A DNA stretch of 64,000 bases from Candidatus Margulisiibacteriota bacterium (lineage in GTDB: Bacteria; Margulisbacteria; Riflemargulisbacteria; GWF2-39-127), in NCBI GenBank assembly GCA_003242895.1, contig QKMY01000017.1:1-64000 (forward strand), written 5' to 3'. The position numbers and the translations under genes were made by a program. Every line of letters begins with the position of its first letter. The stretch's first letter is position 1. Under the pieces are notes generated by a model that did not search any database, was not told the DNA's origin, and saw only the letters and a list, made by a program, of their open reading frames with translations. Below are positions 8,765-17,879 of the stretch, in pieces.

Positions 8765-11700
8765 CTACCAGTCCGCTTTTAAATATTTATCTAGTTGTTT
8801 TGCGTTGAGCACATCGCAGCGAAGCAAGCCTTTTTTCTGCAAAGGTGCTATGTTTTTACCTACGCCATCATCGAGCTTAGGGTCATAGCCTTCAGCGATG
8901 AGTTCCTCAATTTTTTTGGTAAACTCGGCGATCTCCCTTAGCTGCAAACTGATTTTCTCTTTCTCGCTCTGTGCCTGGGCGGTCTCGCTGTCCTTGAGCT
9001 GGATCTGGCGATACTCCAGGTTCTCTATACGTTTACTGATATAGGCTGTCTTGAGCCTGAATAGGTTATCCCGGCTCCATTTGTAGATGCTAATGTATAC
9101 TTCTAGCCCCTGATTTTCTCCGCTGGATAGATGCCAGATAAAAGGGGTCTTGGGCAGGTACATAAAAAGGTTAAGGTGGTTGCTTAAATCATTAAAGAAG
9201 TTGTGTTCCAGATAATCATTCAGCGGTTTACCAAGCAGACCGTCCATTTGCATAAACTGAGCAGAAGTAAAGCCATTATCCAGGCAATGTTTCTCCAGTC
9301 GATCAAGCAGTCGTGGTTCACCCAATTGACCAACCAGCGGGATGATCCCATCATCGTCGTCTGCTAGTATGGTGCGGATAGCATCTGCCAGAAACTCCAG
9401 AGCAATCTCGGCTGCACGAGCTGAAGGTAATACGTTTGCTTCTTTGAACCAGTACCAGATGTTGATTGGGTTGATCTGGTGACGGATGCAGAATTCTTCC
9501 AGGTCGTTGTTGTTTTGATAGAGTGTGGCAAATTCTGCTTTGATGGCTTGAATTTGCTGGTCTTCAACTGTAGTTATTTCTAAGTTGTTGATGAATTCTT
9601 TACCACGAAGGTCACGAAGATCACGAAGCTTTTTTAATTCATTATTTTCTTCGTGTTCTCTGTGTTCTTCGTGGTGAAATATTTCCAAATAAGCAGCACG
9701 TGCTTCTGCCAATACCGGCAATTGTCCTACAGGTTTGCCCATTTTTGTTTCTACTTGCAGGCGGTCTTCAGGGCTGAGATCGTAGACCTCAAAAATCAGC
9801 TCATTAATGATAGCTTCGTTGAGCAGGACTCGGGTTAATTGAGCGTTTTCGTAATTTAGATAGGAAAACAATCTGTCTTTTAGGGTTGATTCCGTATAAG
9901 CACTAATTGGAGTTTTATTAAAGTTTGTTTCAATTATATGGTAAGAACAGAGGTGTTTTTTAATTTCGATATTTTGTGCCGCTAAATTGGAAATATATTT
10001 CTCAAATTCTTCAGTTGGCTTTACATAAGGGATTCGCTTAATATCGCCTATCTGAGTATGAACTGTTGAATTTAAACAGCTTGCTATATATGAAACTAAA
10101 TTAGTGTTTAATAAAGCAATAGCGTATCCTAAATCTGAAATATCTTTAGGCAAAATTCCAGGACCTGACATATCAAATAGAACATCTTTATCTAAAAATC
10201 TAAAAGCAACACCTTTTGATGTGGCATCTGAATAGGTTATACCTTGCCTGAAAGCAAAATCCTTTGATAAGAGATTGAAATTTTTACTTTTCATTATTTC
10301 TGCGCCATTATTCTTATAGTTAATAACCAGCCAAATATTACCAAACCATTTATTAAATGGGCCGCCTTTTGCATATTTGAACCAATGGGAATTATCTATA
10401 AGATAATTTGAATTTATCTCCCAAAAAAACCTTAATAATCTTTCATTGTCTCCGGTTTTTACACCATTTGTGATATCGGATATATTAGCAAAATTCAAAT
10501 GGCCAAACTTCTCCCGAAACCCATCAGATATCCAATAAATAAACGGCCAGCCTTCGATGATTTTGAGTTTGGATTGGTCGAGAGTGTAAGCTCGTTCGTT
10601 TTTGCGATTATTGATTACATCGTCATAGGCACGCTCTAATGATGCTTTTTTGTGTTTTTCCTGCTGATTGGCGGTAATGTTGAAATATAAACCTGGTACA
10701 TCTTTTTTTGTTTTACAAAGTACATACCAGGTCGCATCCAATAAAATACCAGTGCCAAACAGATTTACTCTGTCTAAGCCATAATCAACCATAAGATCAA
10801 TATGAGTTTTCTCAATCATAAACTTTCTTACTTCTTCAAATGTTTTGATAAACATAAAAGTATGAGGATGAATTAAAGCTACATAGCCAGTTTCGTCAGT
10901 AAGTTCATAGCATCGCTTAATAAAAGTCGCATAGAGATTGGTGTTAAACTTGTAGGGTTTCTTGTAATTATCTTCAATAAAGGTCTTCAACTCTGGCCCA
11001 AAATCACTACCATCGGTATAAGGAGGGTTGGCAACGGCTATATAGTACTTCTGAGTTAATAGCTGCAAAAAGGTAATGGCATCCTGTGTTTTGGTGTTTA
11101 GGAAATTAACACCTTGCTGGGCAGTATTTTGTTCTACAGCCTTTTGCAGGTTAGCAAAAAAGTTCACTCTAAAATTCTCATACGTAGCTAAAGATGGTTC
11201 GGTAAACAGATTTAACTGACTGCCTTGCCACTGCTTAGTCAAATCATGCAAATGTGCGCTTAGCTTTTCTTCGAGTCTAATTAACGAACCAAACTTATAG
11301 GCCTGCTGGAGATCTGACCAGAGGTCCATTACAATTTTTTCTAGTTCGCCGTTTAGAGGTTGACCGTTCTCTTCAAAGAGATGCTTTACTTCACTATAAT
11401 CCGGCAAAAAAAAGTCAGAGCTGACAATATTAAAATGTTCGATTTTGGTGCTACGTTTTTTCCTCTTGGCTTTGATATACAAGCCCAGTTGTGCTAACTG
11501 TATAGCCCGATCATCCAGATCAACTCCGTGTAGGTTGTGCTTGATAATAAGCTCAGGTATTTTGTTTTCATTATAATCTGCCCCATAGTTATCAATCTGA
11601 TCCTGATATAAATCATAAAACAGATCAAAGGCATATAGTAGGAAGTTGCCAGAACCAGTAGCCGGATCAATTAGACGAATCTCGGTAAGTGGCTTTACTT

Positions 11701-12496
11701 CTCTTGTCCTTGTTGAGGGGGCATTGGCTATCTTATATTTTTCTTTGATCTCAGAATCCGGGTACATTTCCAGATACAGCTTACCAAGGCTATTATCTAC
11801 CAGGAATTTTACTACCCAGCGAGGCGTATATACCTGACTCTGTATGCTGACTTTGTTGTATTCGGTTTTATCTCCACTGGCTTTATGAGCTGCTTTTTTT
11901 GCGTTATTATAGCTTTCATATAACCAGCCCAGCACATCATCACTTTGCCAGATGTCAGTTTCTACCTGATTATCAGTATCGATCTGATTGAAGGCACTAA
12001 TAATAGAATTTAGTTCAATAGCAGTTGGCAGTAAATGATATGGATGCTCTAGACTAAATAGTGGAATATCAAAGGAAAGAGCAGCCAATTGATCTTTTAA
12101 GAATCCTATTAATCCTTCCTGCTCAGCGGTTCTCCCATCGGGATTCTGTTCCAGCCAATGACGGTGAGCAAAGGAGCGATCGCCGTGCTGACTCCTGCGG
12201 GTGATGATCTCCGGGTGCAGGGTATGTGCTTCCATGACTTTGAGCGCAGAAATCCGATTGAACAGGGTGAACGAGAGTTCTTCGACCAGTTTTTCGTACC
12301 CACCTTTGACTTTACCGGTTTCAGCTATCAAGACATTAAGAATACCTTCGATTCGTGTACGGTCTGCCTGATAGTCCGCTGGGATAGTAGCTATCGGCTG
12401 CGATATAGTATCAGAGATTCCCATTCTTCCCAGACGATTACGAAAGGCTTTGTCGATGAGTTGTCGTATGTTTTCTGCATGATCTGATAGTTTCAT
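8765..12496 (-). CDS. pglX: BREX adenine-specific DNA methyltransferase PglX
   Basis: PglX methylates an adenine in a non-palindromic host motif, marking self DNA for BREX. The 1243-residue protein has SAM-binding motif I DPATGSGNFLL at 277-287 and catalytic motif IV NPPY at about residue 490, both intact. A specificity-type region and a helical C-terminus follow. At about residues 939-966 a charged low-complexity run (HHEEHREHEE..., then KKLRDLRDLRGK) is encoded by a CACGAAG-type inverted repeat and looks inserted in frame. The start at 12496 has AAGGA upstream and lies just beyond the left arm of the GxxExxY cassette. The frame is uninterrupted, so the protein is probably functional. Confidence 0.95.
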   Translation of the reverse strand: MKLSDHAENIRQLIDKAFRNRLGRMGISDTISQPIATIPADYQADRTRIEGILNVLIAETGKVKGGYEKLVEELSFTLFNRISALKVMEAHTLHPEIITRRSQHGDRSFAHRHWLEQNPDGRTAEQEGLIGFLKDQLAALSFDIPLFSLEHPYHLLPTAIELNSIISAFNQIDTDNQVETDIWQSDDVLGWLYESYNNAKKAAHKASGDKTEYNKVSIQSQVYTPRWVVKFLVDNSLGKLYLEMYPDSEIKEKYKIANAPSTRTREVKPLTEIRLIDPATGSGNFLLYAFDLFYDLYQDQIDNYGADYNENKIPELIIKHNLHGVDLDDRAIQLAQLGLYIKAKRKKRSTKIEHFNIVSSDFFLPDYSEVKHLFEENGQPLNGELEKIVMDLWSDLQQAYKFGSLIRLEEKLSAHLHDLTKQWQGSQLNLFTEPSLATYENFRVNFFANLQKAVEQNTAQQGVNFLNTKTQDAITFLQLLTQKYYIAVANPPYTDGSDFGPELKTFIEDNYKKPYKFNTNLYATFIKRCYELTDETGYVALIHPHTFMFIKTFEEVRKFMIEKTHIDLMVDYGLDRVNLFGTGILLDATWYVLCKTKKDVPGLYFNITANQQEKHKKASLERAYDDVINNRKNERAYTLDQSKLKIIEGWPFIYWISDGFREKFGHLNFANISDITNGVKTGDNERLLRFFWEINSNYLIDNSHWFKYAKGGPFNKWFGNIWLVINYKNNGAEIMKSKNFNLLSKDFAFRQGITYSDATSKGVAFRFLDKDVLFDMSGPGILPKDISDLGYAIALLNTNLVSYIASCLNSTVHTQIGDIKRIPYVKPTEEFEKYISNLAAQNIEIKKHLCSYHIIETNFNKTPISAYTESTLKDRLFSYLNYENAQLTRVLLNEAIINELIFEVYDLSPEDRLQVETKMGKPVGQLPVLAEARAAYLEIFHHEEHREHEENNELKKLRDLRDLRGKEFINNLEITTVEDQQIQAIKAEFATLYQNNNDLEEFCIRHQINPINIWYWFKEANVLPSARAAEIALEFLADAIRTILADDDDGIIPLVGQLGEPRLLDRLEKHCLDNGFTSAQFMQMDGLLGKPLNDYLEHNFFNDLSNHLNLFMYLPKTPFIWHLSSGENQGLEVYISIYKWSRDNLFRLKTAYISKRIENLEYRQIQLKDSETAQAQSEKEKISLQLREIAEFTKKIEELIAEGYDPKLDDGVGKNIAPLQKKGLLRCDVLNAKQLDKYLKADW
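9599..9680. repeat. CACGAAG-type inverted repeat inside pglX
   Basis: The left arm (9599-9628) reads ACCACGAAGGTCACGAAG plus one further CACGAAG unit. The right arm (9649-9680) is its imperfect inverse, reading TTCACCACGAAGAACAC on the minus strand. About 20 AT-rich bases separate them. The arms match those flanking the GxxExxY gene at 12.5-12.96 kb. The element keeps the pglX frame open and supplies about 28 codons. Confidence 0.88.
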
Positions 12497-12505
12497 TTTT
12501 AATCC

Positions 12506-12960
12506 TTTTCACCACGAAGTACACGATGGTCACGAAGCACTGATTTTATAACACAAAACGTTTTATTCCATCTTTTAATAGCTTATTATTAAAATTTAAT
12601 AACAAGCCGACCTTAACCTTACTTAATTTCATATATGTCAAAATCTGTGCATCATAAATAGGATTCATTTTTTCAACACTTTTTAGTTCAACTATTAATG
12701 TATCTTCTATAAATAAATCTATTTTATATCCACATGATAATTTTATATCTTTATACTGAACTGGCAGCTCTGCTTCCATAATGAACTTAATATCAGCTTT
12801 AGCTAACTCATATGCCAAACATTGTTTATAGGTGCTTTCTAATAATCCAGGCCCTAAATTCTTATGCACCTCAATCGCTAAACTGATTACCTTATTAGAT
12901 AATTCATCAAATTCCATGAATATGTTCCTCTTCATATACTTCGTGCTCTTCGTGGTAAAT
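12506..12960. mobile_element. GxxExxY cassette bounded by inverted CACGAAG repeats
   Basis: The left arm (12506-12538) reads TTCACCACGAAGTACACG on the plus strand, followed by a further CACGAAG unit. The right arm (12938-12960) is the inverse, reading TTTACCACGAAGAGCACGAA on the minus strand. The single gene between them encodes a GxxExxY protein. The unit fills the whole space between the brxC stop (12966) and the pglX start (12496), leaving only a few bases on each side. No transposase is present, so mobilisation would have to be in trans or by an unknown route. Calling it mobile is inference from the repeat structure and the second copy in pglX. Confidence 0.6.
12546..12917 (-). CDS. GxxExxY family protein
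   Basis: The 123-residue protein has the eponymous motif in GPGLLESTYKQCLAYEL (about residues 22-38). It also has a PD-(D/E)XK-like core, with Asp in YKIDLFI and Glu-Lys in IVELKSVEK followed by a conserved QILTYMKL helix. The family's function is not established; the nuclease-like fold suggests DNA or RNA cleavage, but this is unproven. I chose the ATG at 12917 because GAGGA precedes it; an in-frame ATG at 12935 is an alternative with a poorer site. As I recall, family members are commonly accompanied by CACGAAG repeats, as here. It is transcribed in the same direction as the BREX genes. Confidence 0.88.
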   Translation of the reverse strand: MEFDELSNKVISLAIEVHKNLGPGLLESTYKQCLAYELAKADIKFIMEAELPVQYKDIKLSCGYKIDLFIEDTLIVELKSVEKMNPIYDAQILTYMKLSKVKVGLLLNFNNKLLKDGIKRFVL

Positions 12961-12965
12961 AATCT

Positions 12966-15900
12966 TCATTCAATAAGCTCAATTTCATCATTATCATTTG
13001 CACTGGATATCTTTTGCATTTCCTGCCCCAGCCAGCTTTTATATGCACTTACTTTGAGCCTTGTTGATGGCATTTTTGTTGTGAACGTCTTTATGCTGGG
13101 TATCGCCTGGTTGCCAGGTTCTGGCTTAGGTGGTGTGGTTCGAATAAGGCCTGATTTCAGGATTTCCAGTTCAGTTTTTTTACTATTATAGAGATCAATA
13201 AACGATAATATTTCCGAATAGGTAAAACGGGAATGTTTGTCTTTTATATCAAAATCAATATCTACTTTGGTTTGTGTTCTTTGCTGGGCATATAGTGAGA
13301 TGTTTTTAGCCTTATCAAGAGCCAGATCATTTAATCCTACTGGCAGTTTAGCAATTTCCTGGATAATAGCTTCAGCCTCCGTTGTGAGGACAGTATATTT
13401 AGCAGCCATGTCTACAACAGCGCATTGTATCAGCTTAAAATATTCATCTTTTATATTTTGAGCACACTGCTGAAGTCCGGCATAGTTGTTGACAACACCG
13501 CTCAGGTATTGCTTGTTAAAGGCAGCCTCTAAATCTGTAATTACAACACTTGGCTGTGCAGACTTGATGAGCTCATCATTTACACCGCTGACAAAAGTTC
13601 GCCATTGCCTTACTTTAGGCAGGTTGGTACGGATAAACTTTTCTATTTTCTCTATAGCCTGAAGTGCGTTTGCATATGACTCTTTACTCTTAAGGAAATT
13701 CTCTGCCTTTTCAATATAATTGGCTTCACTTACTGCCCCGGTAAAACTTCTTAGTGCATCTTTATTAGCTTCTGCATCCGTAAACAGTTGGTCAAAATCT
13801 TTGTTCTGCCTACGCATATCCTCCACTTTGTCACAGAACCTTTTGGCCAGTTCTCGTATAGCACTCACCAGATCAAAATCATTGGTATTCCAGTCTACTT
13901 TTTTTCCAATATGATCTTCACAGTTAAGCCCCTGTAATGCCGTTACAATATCATTTTTCTGTTGCGTGGTCAGGGCTTTACCAATCGCCTTAAAAGAGGC
14001 TTTGCGAAACTCTCTGGCAGCACCGAATATCTCTTTGACCCCATCATCTCGCCAGGAGAACTTTTCACTGGCATTGTGTTTTGCCATTACTTTACCGGCA
14101 CGCATTAGAGCCGCAACAGTCGAAATCACGGTTCCAAAGGCGAACCCTGTTGGTGGCATCTCAAGTTCTTTTTCCAGAGTTGCGCCATCCACAAAGGTAT
14201 TACGTATTTTAAATAAGACCTCTTCGGTAACTTTTAAATTATCTCCAACAAAATTGCCCTGATCATCAAAAAAATGAAAGTCATTTCCATGAAAAAATTG
14301 TTTCAATCTGGTAGCAGTTGCTTCTTTGATCACACTCGTGGCAATAGTATCGCTCAGTTGCGAATCTAATCGTTTGAAATAGATATTTTGTACAACCTGT
14401 CTTTGCTGTCCTTGTAAGGTTGTCTGCCAATTATCCTTATCTAATTGGAACAGGTTATAAAGATAGATTGCCGTAGAATTTTGCAAAGATTCCTCGATCA
14501 GATTCTTTAGCCTTGCTTCTTTTTCAGTTTTGGCAGTAGAAAAACTGCGTAAAATCTGGCCTTCTTCTGATTTTGAATTGCTATATTTTTGTTCCAGATA
14601 AGATGTGCGTTCGATATCGTCGATTAGCCTATCAATTTCTTTAAAAGAAACGTTGTCAGGTACGAGGTAGATCAGGTCTTTGTCATTCTGGTGCTGTACT
14701 CGTAAACCCTCGATATCAGCTATTCGGTCGTCGCTAATATTATAAACACCTTTGAGCCTGAGTTTTAATTGTTTTTGAGTAGGACTTGTGAGTTCATCTT
14801 CATTATCAGTAGTTATGTAAAAGTCATATTGTGAATTGGCATCACTGATCCGGCTGATTGCCTTGATATACAGAGATGCTTTATAAGCTGTTACCAGCTG
14901 CTTCTTTTTAACATAACCTTGGACAGTGAATCCGTTCATTTCATCCAGTAAACGCTGTTCAATATCTGAGGTGATACGGTAGGAATTGTTTGAAAACAGA
15001 AGTACTTTAGCTTCCACCAGATTATTCAATGCCGCCGCAATATCAGCTTCAACCTTGTGATAAGCTTCCGGATCTTTAATAAAGGCTTTTACTATATTGG
15101 TTAGAGTTGCTGGAACGACCTCTGCTCCTACAAGGAAATTAATGGTTTCCAGTAAGTGTCTGCCAGATATCGACGATTGGCTTTCCTTGAGTATAGTCTC
15201 AGCGTTAGTAAATCGATTAACCAGATATGCTGGTGGCTGCAGCTGAGCTTCTTTGGATATTTGCCAGCCTGTTGCCATTTCAAATAAAGAATTATTCTGT
15301 AATTCATGTTTTAAGATGTCATAGGTAGTAATAATCATGCCACGAGCGGCAACTTTGGTAGAGGCATACCCTTTGGTACCAAATAGAAAGTTTTGTAGCA
15401 AATCAAACTGATACTTATAAAACGGATAATAGGTAGCATATAATTCAGGCGTATCTGTTTTTGCAAGGCCCGTGGCAGTTAATGAAGAATGATCACTTAT
15501 CTTACCGGAGTTCTTTTGATAATGATCTTTCAAACTCTGTACCGCAGCTTCGGTTTTATTGAGTAATCGACTTCGAATAATAACATCGACTTCTGTAGCT
15601 TCCAGGTGAATTTTTGTTTTAAACCGGTCGGTTACTTTTGTCAGTTGTGCTTTGCTTACATTTGAATTATTGATTATATCGTCTAGTTTTTCCTGAGCAA
15701 TAGCCATGGTCCAGACTTTACCGCCGAGTGCAGAAAGTGATTCACTGATCCCTTCCAGGTCAAGCAGGTTGAATTTCTTTTGACTAATGGCTTCACTCGC
15801 TTCATCAAAAAGAAAAACAACCTTTTCATCTTTTGATATTTTAAGATAATTCTGCAATTCTTCTTTTAGCCGGGTAGCGCTAAACTGATCAATATCCCGC

Positions 15901-16562
15901 CTTATCGTTTCAAGTAAGCTTGTGTAATCACCTTCACTATTACCTTTTTGCATATAGATTACTTTGATCAGTTTGGCATACTCAACCATACGAGGTCGAA
16001 TGTCAGGCCATTTTTTATCTGAATTCTTAGTAATGAACTCATTAATGTTGATTGTATTATCATTGATAAGCAGTTGGAACAATAAGAAGCCATGCTCATT
16101 TTCTGGCAATTCCAGTGACTTAAGAAAATTCCTAAATAGCGTATAGGCCAGACCTTTAGACGTATCCTGTTTCGCAACATCCAAAAAAACTACTCGGCAG
16201 TTTTCAGCACCCAATCGTGCTATTGAGTTTTTTATTAATGCTTCGTCTCTTAAACCGCTGAATCGCTGCAAGATGCGATCCCGAGCTGGTGTTCCTGCAA
16301 TATTGCGATTGCTGAGCATATACCCAAGCAACTTACCGAAGTAAGATTTGCCTGAACCATAGAAACCAGAGATCCATACCCCGGTCTCCAAAATATTAGA
16401 AGTAAACTTAGTGACAAAATCAGCATACTCTTTGGCCAATCCCTCGGTCACGATATAGTTTTCGATTTCTGCCTTTGTTTCTGCCTCAGACATATCCTCA
16501 AGGTCGATGACATTTTTGATATCTTCCGAGAGGTCGATGGTCAGGATTTCTTTGATCAGCAT
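12966..16562 (-). CDS. brxC: BREX ATPase BrxC
   Basis: BrxC is the large P-loop ATPase of type 1 BREX (DUF499-related), essential for phage defence and part of the assembly with PglX, PglZ and BrxB. The 1198-residue protein has an early Walker A, SGFYGSGKSYFGK (about 65-77), preceded by the family's ETGVWI segment, and a Walker B, KVVFLFDEAS (about 243-252). Long helical and coiled-coil-like stretches fill the C-terminal half. The start is supported by AAGGAG 8 bases upstream. It follows brxB by 20 bases. Length and architecture are normal for the family. Confidence 0.95.
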   Translation of the reverse strand: MLIKEILTIDLSEDIKNVIDLEDMSEAETKAEIENYIVTEGLAKEYADFVTKFTSNILETGVWISGFYGSGKSYFGKLLGYMLSNRNIAGTPARDRILQRFSGLRDEALIKNSIARLGAENCRVVFLDVAKQDTSKGLAYTLFRNFLKSLELPENEHGFLLFQLLINDNTININEFITKNSDKKWPDIRPRMVEYAKLIKVIYMQKGNSEGDYTSLLETIRRDIDQFSATRLKEELQNYLKISKDEKVVFLFDEASEAISQKKFNLLDLEGISESLSALGGKVWTMAIAQEKLDDIINNSNVSKAQLTKVTDRFKTKIHLEATEVDVIIRSRLLNKTEAAVQSLKDHYQKNSGKISDHSSLTATGLAKTDTPELYATYYPFYKYQFDLLQNFLFGTKGYASTKVAARGMIITTYDILKHELQNNSLFEMATGWQISKEAQLQPPAYLVNRFTNAETILKESQSSISGRHLLETINFLVGAEVVPATLTNIVKAFIKDPEAYHKVEADIAAALNNLVEAKVLLFSNNSYRITSDIEQRLLDEMNGFTVQGYVKKKQLVTAYKASLYIKAISRISDANSQYDFYITTDNEDELTSPTQKQLKLRLKGVYNISDDRIADIEGLRVQHQNDKDLIYLVPDNVSFKEIDRLIDDIERTSYLEQKYSNSKSEEGQILRSFSTAKTEKEARLKNLIEESLQNSTAIYLYNLFQLDKDNWQTTLQGQQRQVVQNIYFKRLDSQLSDTIATSVIKEATATRLKQFFHGNDFHFFDDQGNFVGDNLKVTEEVLFKIRNTFVDGATLEKELEMPPTGFAFGTVISTVAALMRAGKVMAKHNASEKFSWRDDGVKEIFGAAREFRKASFKAIGKALTTQQKNDIVTALQGLNCEDHIGKKVDWNTNDFDLVSAIRELAKRFCDKVEDMRRQNKDFDQLFTDAEANKDALRSFTGAVSEANYIEKAENFLKSKESYANALQAIEKIEKFIRTNLPKVRQWRTFVSGVNDELIKSAQPSVVITDLEAAFNKQYLSGVVNNYAGLQQCAQNIKDEYFKLIQCAVVDMAAKYTVLTTEAEAIIQEIAKLPVGLNDLALDKAKNISLYAQQRTQTKVDIDFDIKDKHSRFTYSEILSFIDLYNSKKTELEILKSGLIRTTPPKPEPGNQAIPSIKTFTTKMPSTRLKVSAYKSWLGQEMQKISSANDNDEIELIE

Positions 16563-16582
16563 CTATAGGCTCCTTAGTCCGG

Positions 16583-17140
16583 TTATTCTACAATCATGCA
16601 TCTGTATTTAGATGCGGGTCGTTTTCCTAAAAAAAGTATTGTATCTTTATCTTTTGTTGCAGGATACAAAATAATCAAAGGCAGAGAGGACTTCATTACC
16701 AGTGCATTCTCCATAATATGGATGTTATCTATCCCACTGCCATATAATGCACCGGAGTGAATCATTACAGGTATTTTCTTATTTGACATACTTTCCGCTA
16801 TCTTGTTAATGACAAGGGAAAACAGATCGTTTCCTGATTCTCCTTCTGGGGCTTTAAATATTTGATGCAAAGAGCCTTTTAACAGTTCAAAGCTCTCAGC
16901 TAATTCTTCTTTATTGGACTGAACATAATCATTAAGCAGCTTATTTAAGTCGATGATTTCGTAGGTTTCGTCTGTCATTAGCTTAGTTATGGACTTGATA
17001 TAATCCGATTCTCTGCCAGGTTCGCATAAAATAAGAATGGAATTACCGCCATTGGCATTTAGCTTAATTTCTGACCGATTATTTGCCTCAACAAGTCGCT
17101 TCGCTGATTGAATAACATCATCAGGATTTCGTAAGTTCAT
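16583..17140 (-). CDS. brxB: BREX protein BrxB (DUF1788)
   Basis: BrxB is a small core protein of type 1 BREX that helps assemble the PglX/PglZ complexes; it has no known enzyme activity. The 185-residue product fits the DUF1788 length and has the family-like stretches ILILCEPGRESDYIKSI, YEIIDLNKLL and LPLIILYPAT followed by FLGKRPASKYRCMIV at the C-terminus. I chose the ATG at 17140 (AAGG upstream); it overlaps the end of brxA by 20 bases. Position between brxA and brxC is the canonical order. Confidence 0.92.
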   Translation of the reverse strand: MNLRNPDDVIQSAKRLVEANNRSEIKLNANGGNSILILCEPGRESDYIKSITKLMTDETYEIIDLNKLLNDYVQSNKEELAESFELLKGSLHQIFKAPEGESGNDLFSLVINKIAESMSNKKIPVMIHSGALYGSGIDNIHIMENALVMKSSLPLIILYPATKDKDTILFLGKRPASKYRCMIVE

Positions 17141-17879
17141 TATACATTTCCTTATATGAGATTTGTGTTTCAAGTTTCAGTGAGTTTCCGGTATAACTGA
17201 CATCAAAGTACTTCATCAAATTTTTCTGTAGTACTCTCGCTATAAAGGCTTCTTTATCTAGTAAGCAGTAGGCGAGCCATTTACTTTCAAGTAAGTTTGA
17301 CCTAATTTCCACCTTAGATAGCCAGTACAAAAAAATAATCAATTGCTTATCATCGATATACTTGTGACTAATAGTCTTACTACGCCCACCTTCAAGTAAA
17401 TTGAATTTACTAAGTAATGCCAGGTACTTCCGTGCGGTCACATCGATAGTAGAATCAGACCATTTCTTTAGCGCATCTTCACGTTGTTTAAGGTCCTGAA
17501 TGCATGCAATGACTTCACTCTTTTTGATTGCAATCCGGCCACTGAAGTATGCAGGGAAGTATATACTTTGGTTAAAGTAATCCAATAAATCATTATTGAA
17601 GGATACATTCAAAAAAAGCATCGACAGCGAATTTTCAGAAAGGCCTTCTTTTTCATAAACTGTATTGAATAAGACTTTAATCTCATCGTTTTTGAAGTAA
17701 ACAAGGGTATTTTTTACTGCCCGTTCATATCGTTGCAAAGAACGAGTCGTTTTTAAAGTTGTATTTGAAAGATCATTAGGGCTCGCTGGCGTGTTCCCAC
17801 TGCCTGCATTAATTATGTTAGCAATTATGCTGAGATCCGATATGCTACCTATAACATTTATATCAGTATTGATGTTCAT
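17121..17879 (-). CDS. brxA: BREX protein BrxA (DUF1819)
   Basis: BrxA is a small DNA-binding core protein of type 1 BREX with a NusB-like fold. The product is about 252 residues; the segments KWSDSTIDVTARKYLALLSKFNLLEGG and the final domain with LRxxLxES-like LLESKWLAYCLLDKEAF resemble DUF1819 proteins. I chose the ATG at 17879 with GGGAG about 10 bases upstream, over a TTG at 17927 without a ribosome site. It is the first gene of the BREX operon. The roughly 50 residues before RSLQRYERAV are rich in Asn/Ser and poorly conserved. Confidence 0.88.
   Translation of the reverse strand: MNINTDINVIGSISDLSIIANIINAGSGNTPASPNDLSNTTLKTTRSLQRYERAVKNTLVYFKNDEIKVLFNTVYEKEGLSENSLSMLFLNVSFNNDLLDYFNQSIYFPAYFSGRIAIKKSEVIACIQDLKQREDALKKWSDSTIDVTARKYLALLSKFNLLEGGRSKTISHKYIDDKQLIIFLYWLSKVEIRSNLLESKWLAYCLLDKEAFIARVLQKNLMKYFDVSYTGNSLKLETQISYKEMYNELTKS

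Noticed and set aside
9364-9838. Possible frameshift or broken region in pglX at the repeat
   Set aside because: The 1243-codon frame continues unbroken across the repeat, so it is an in-frame insertion.
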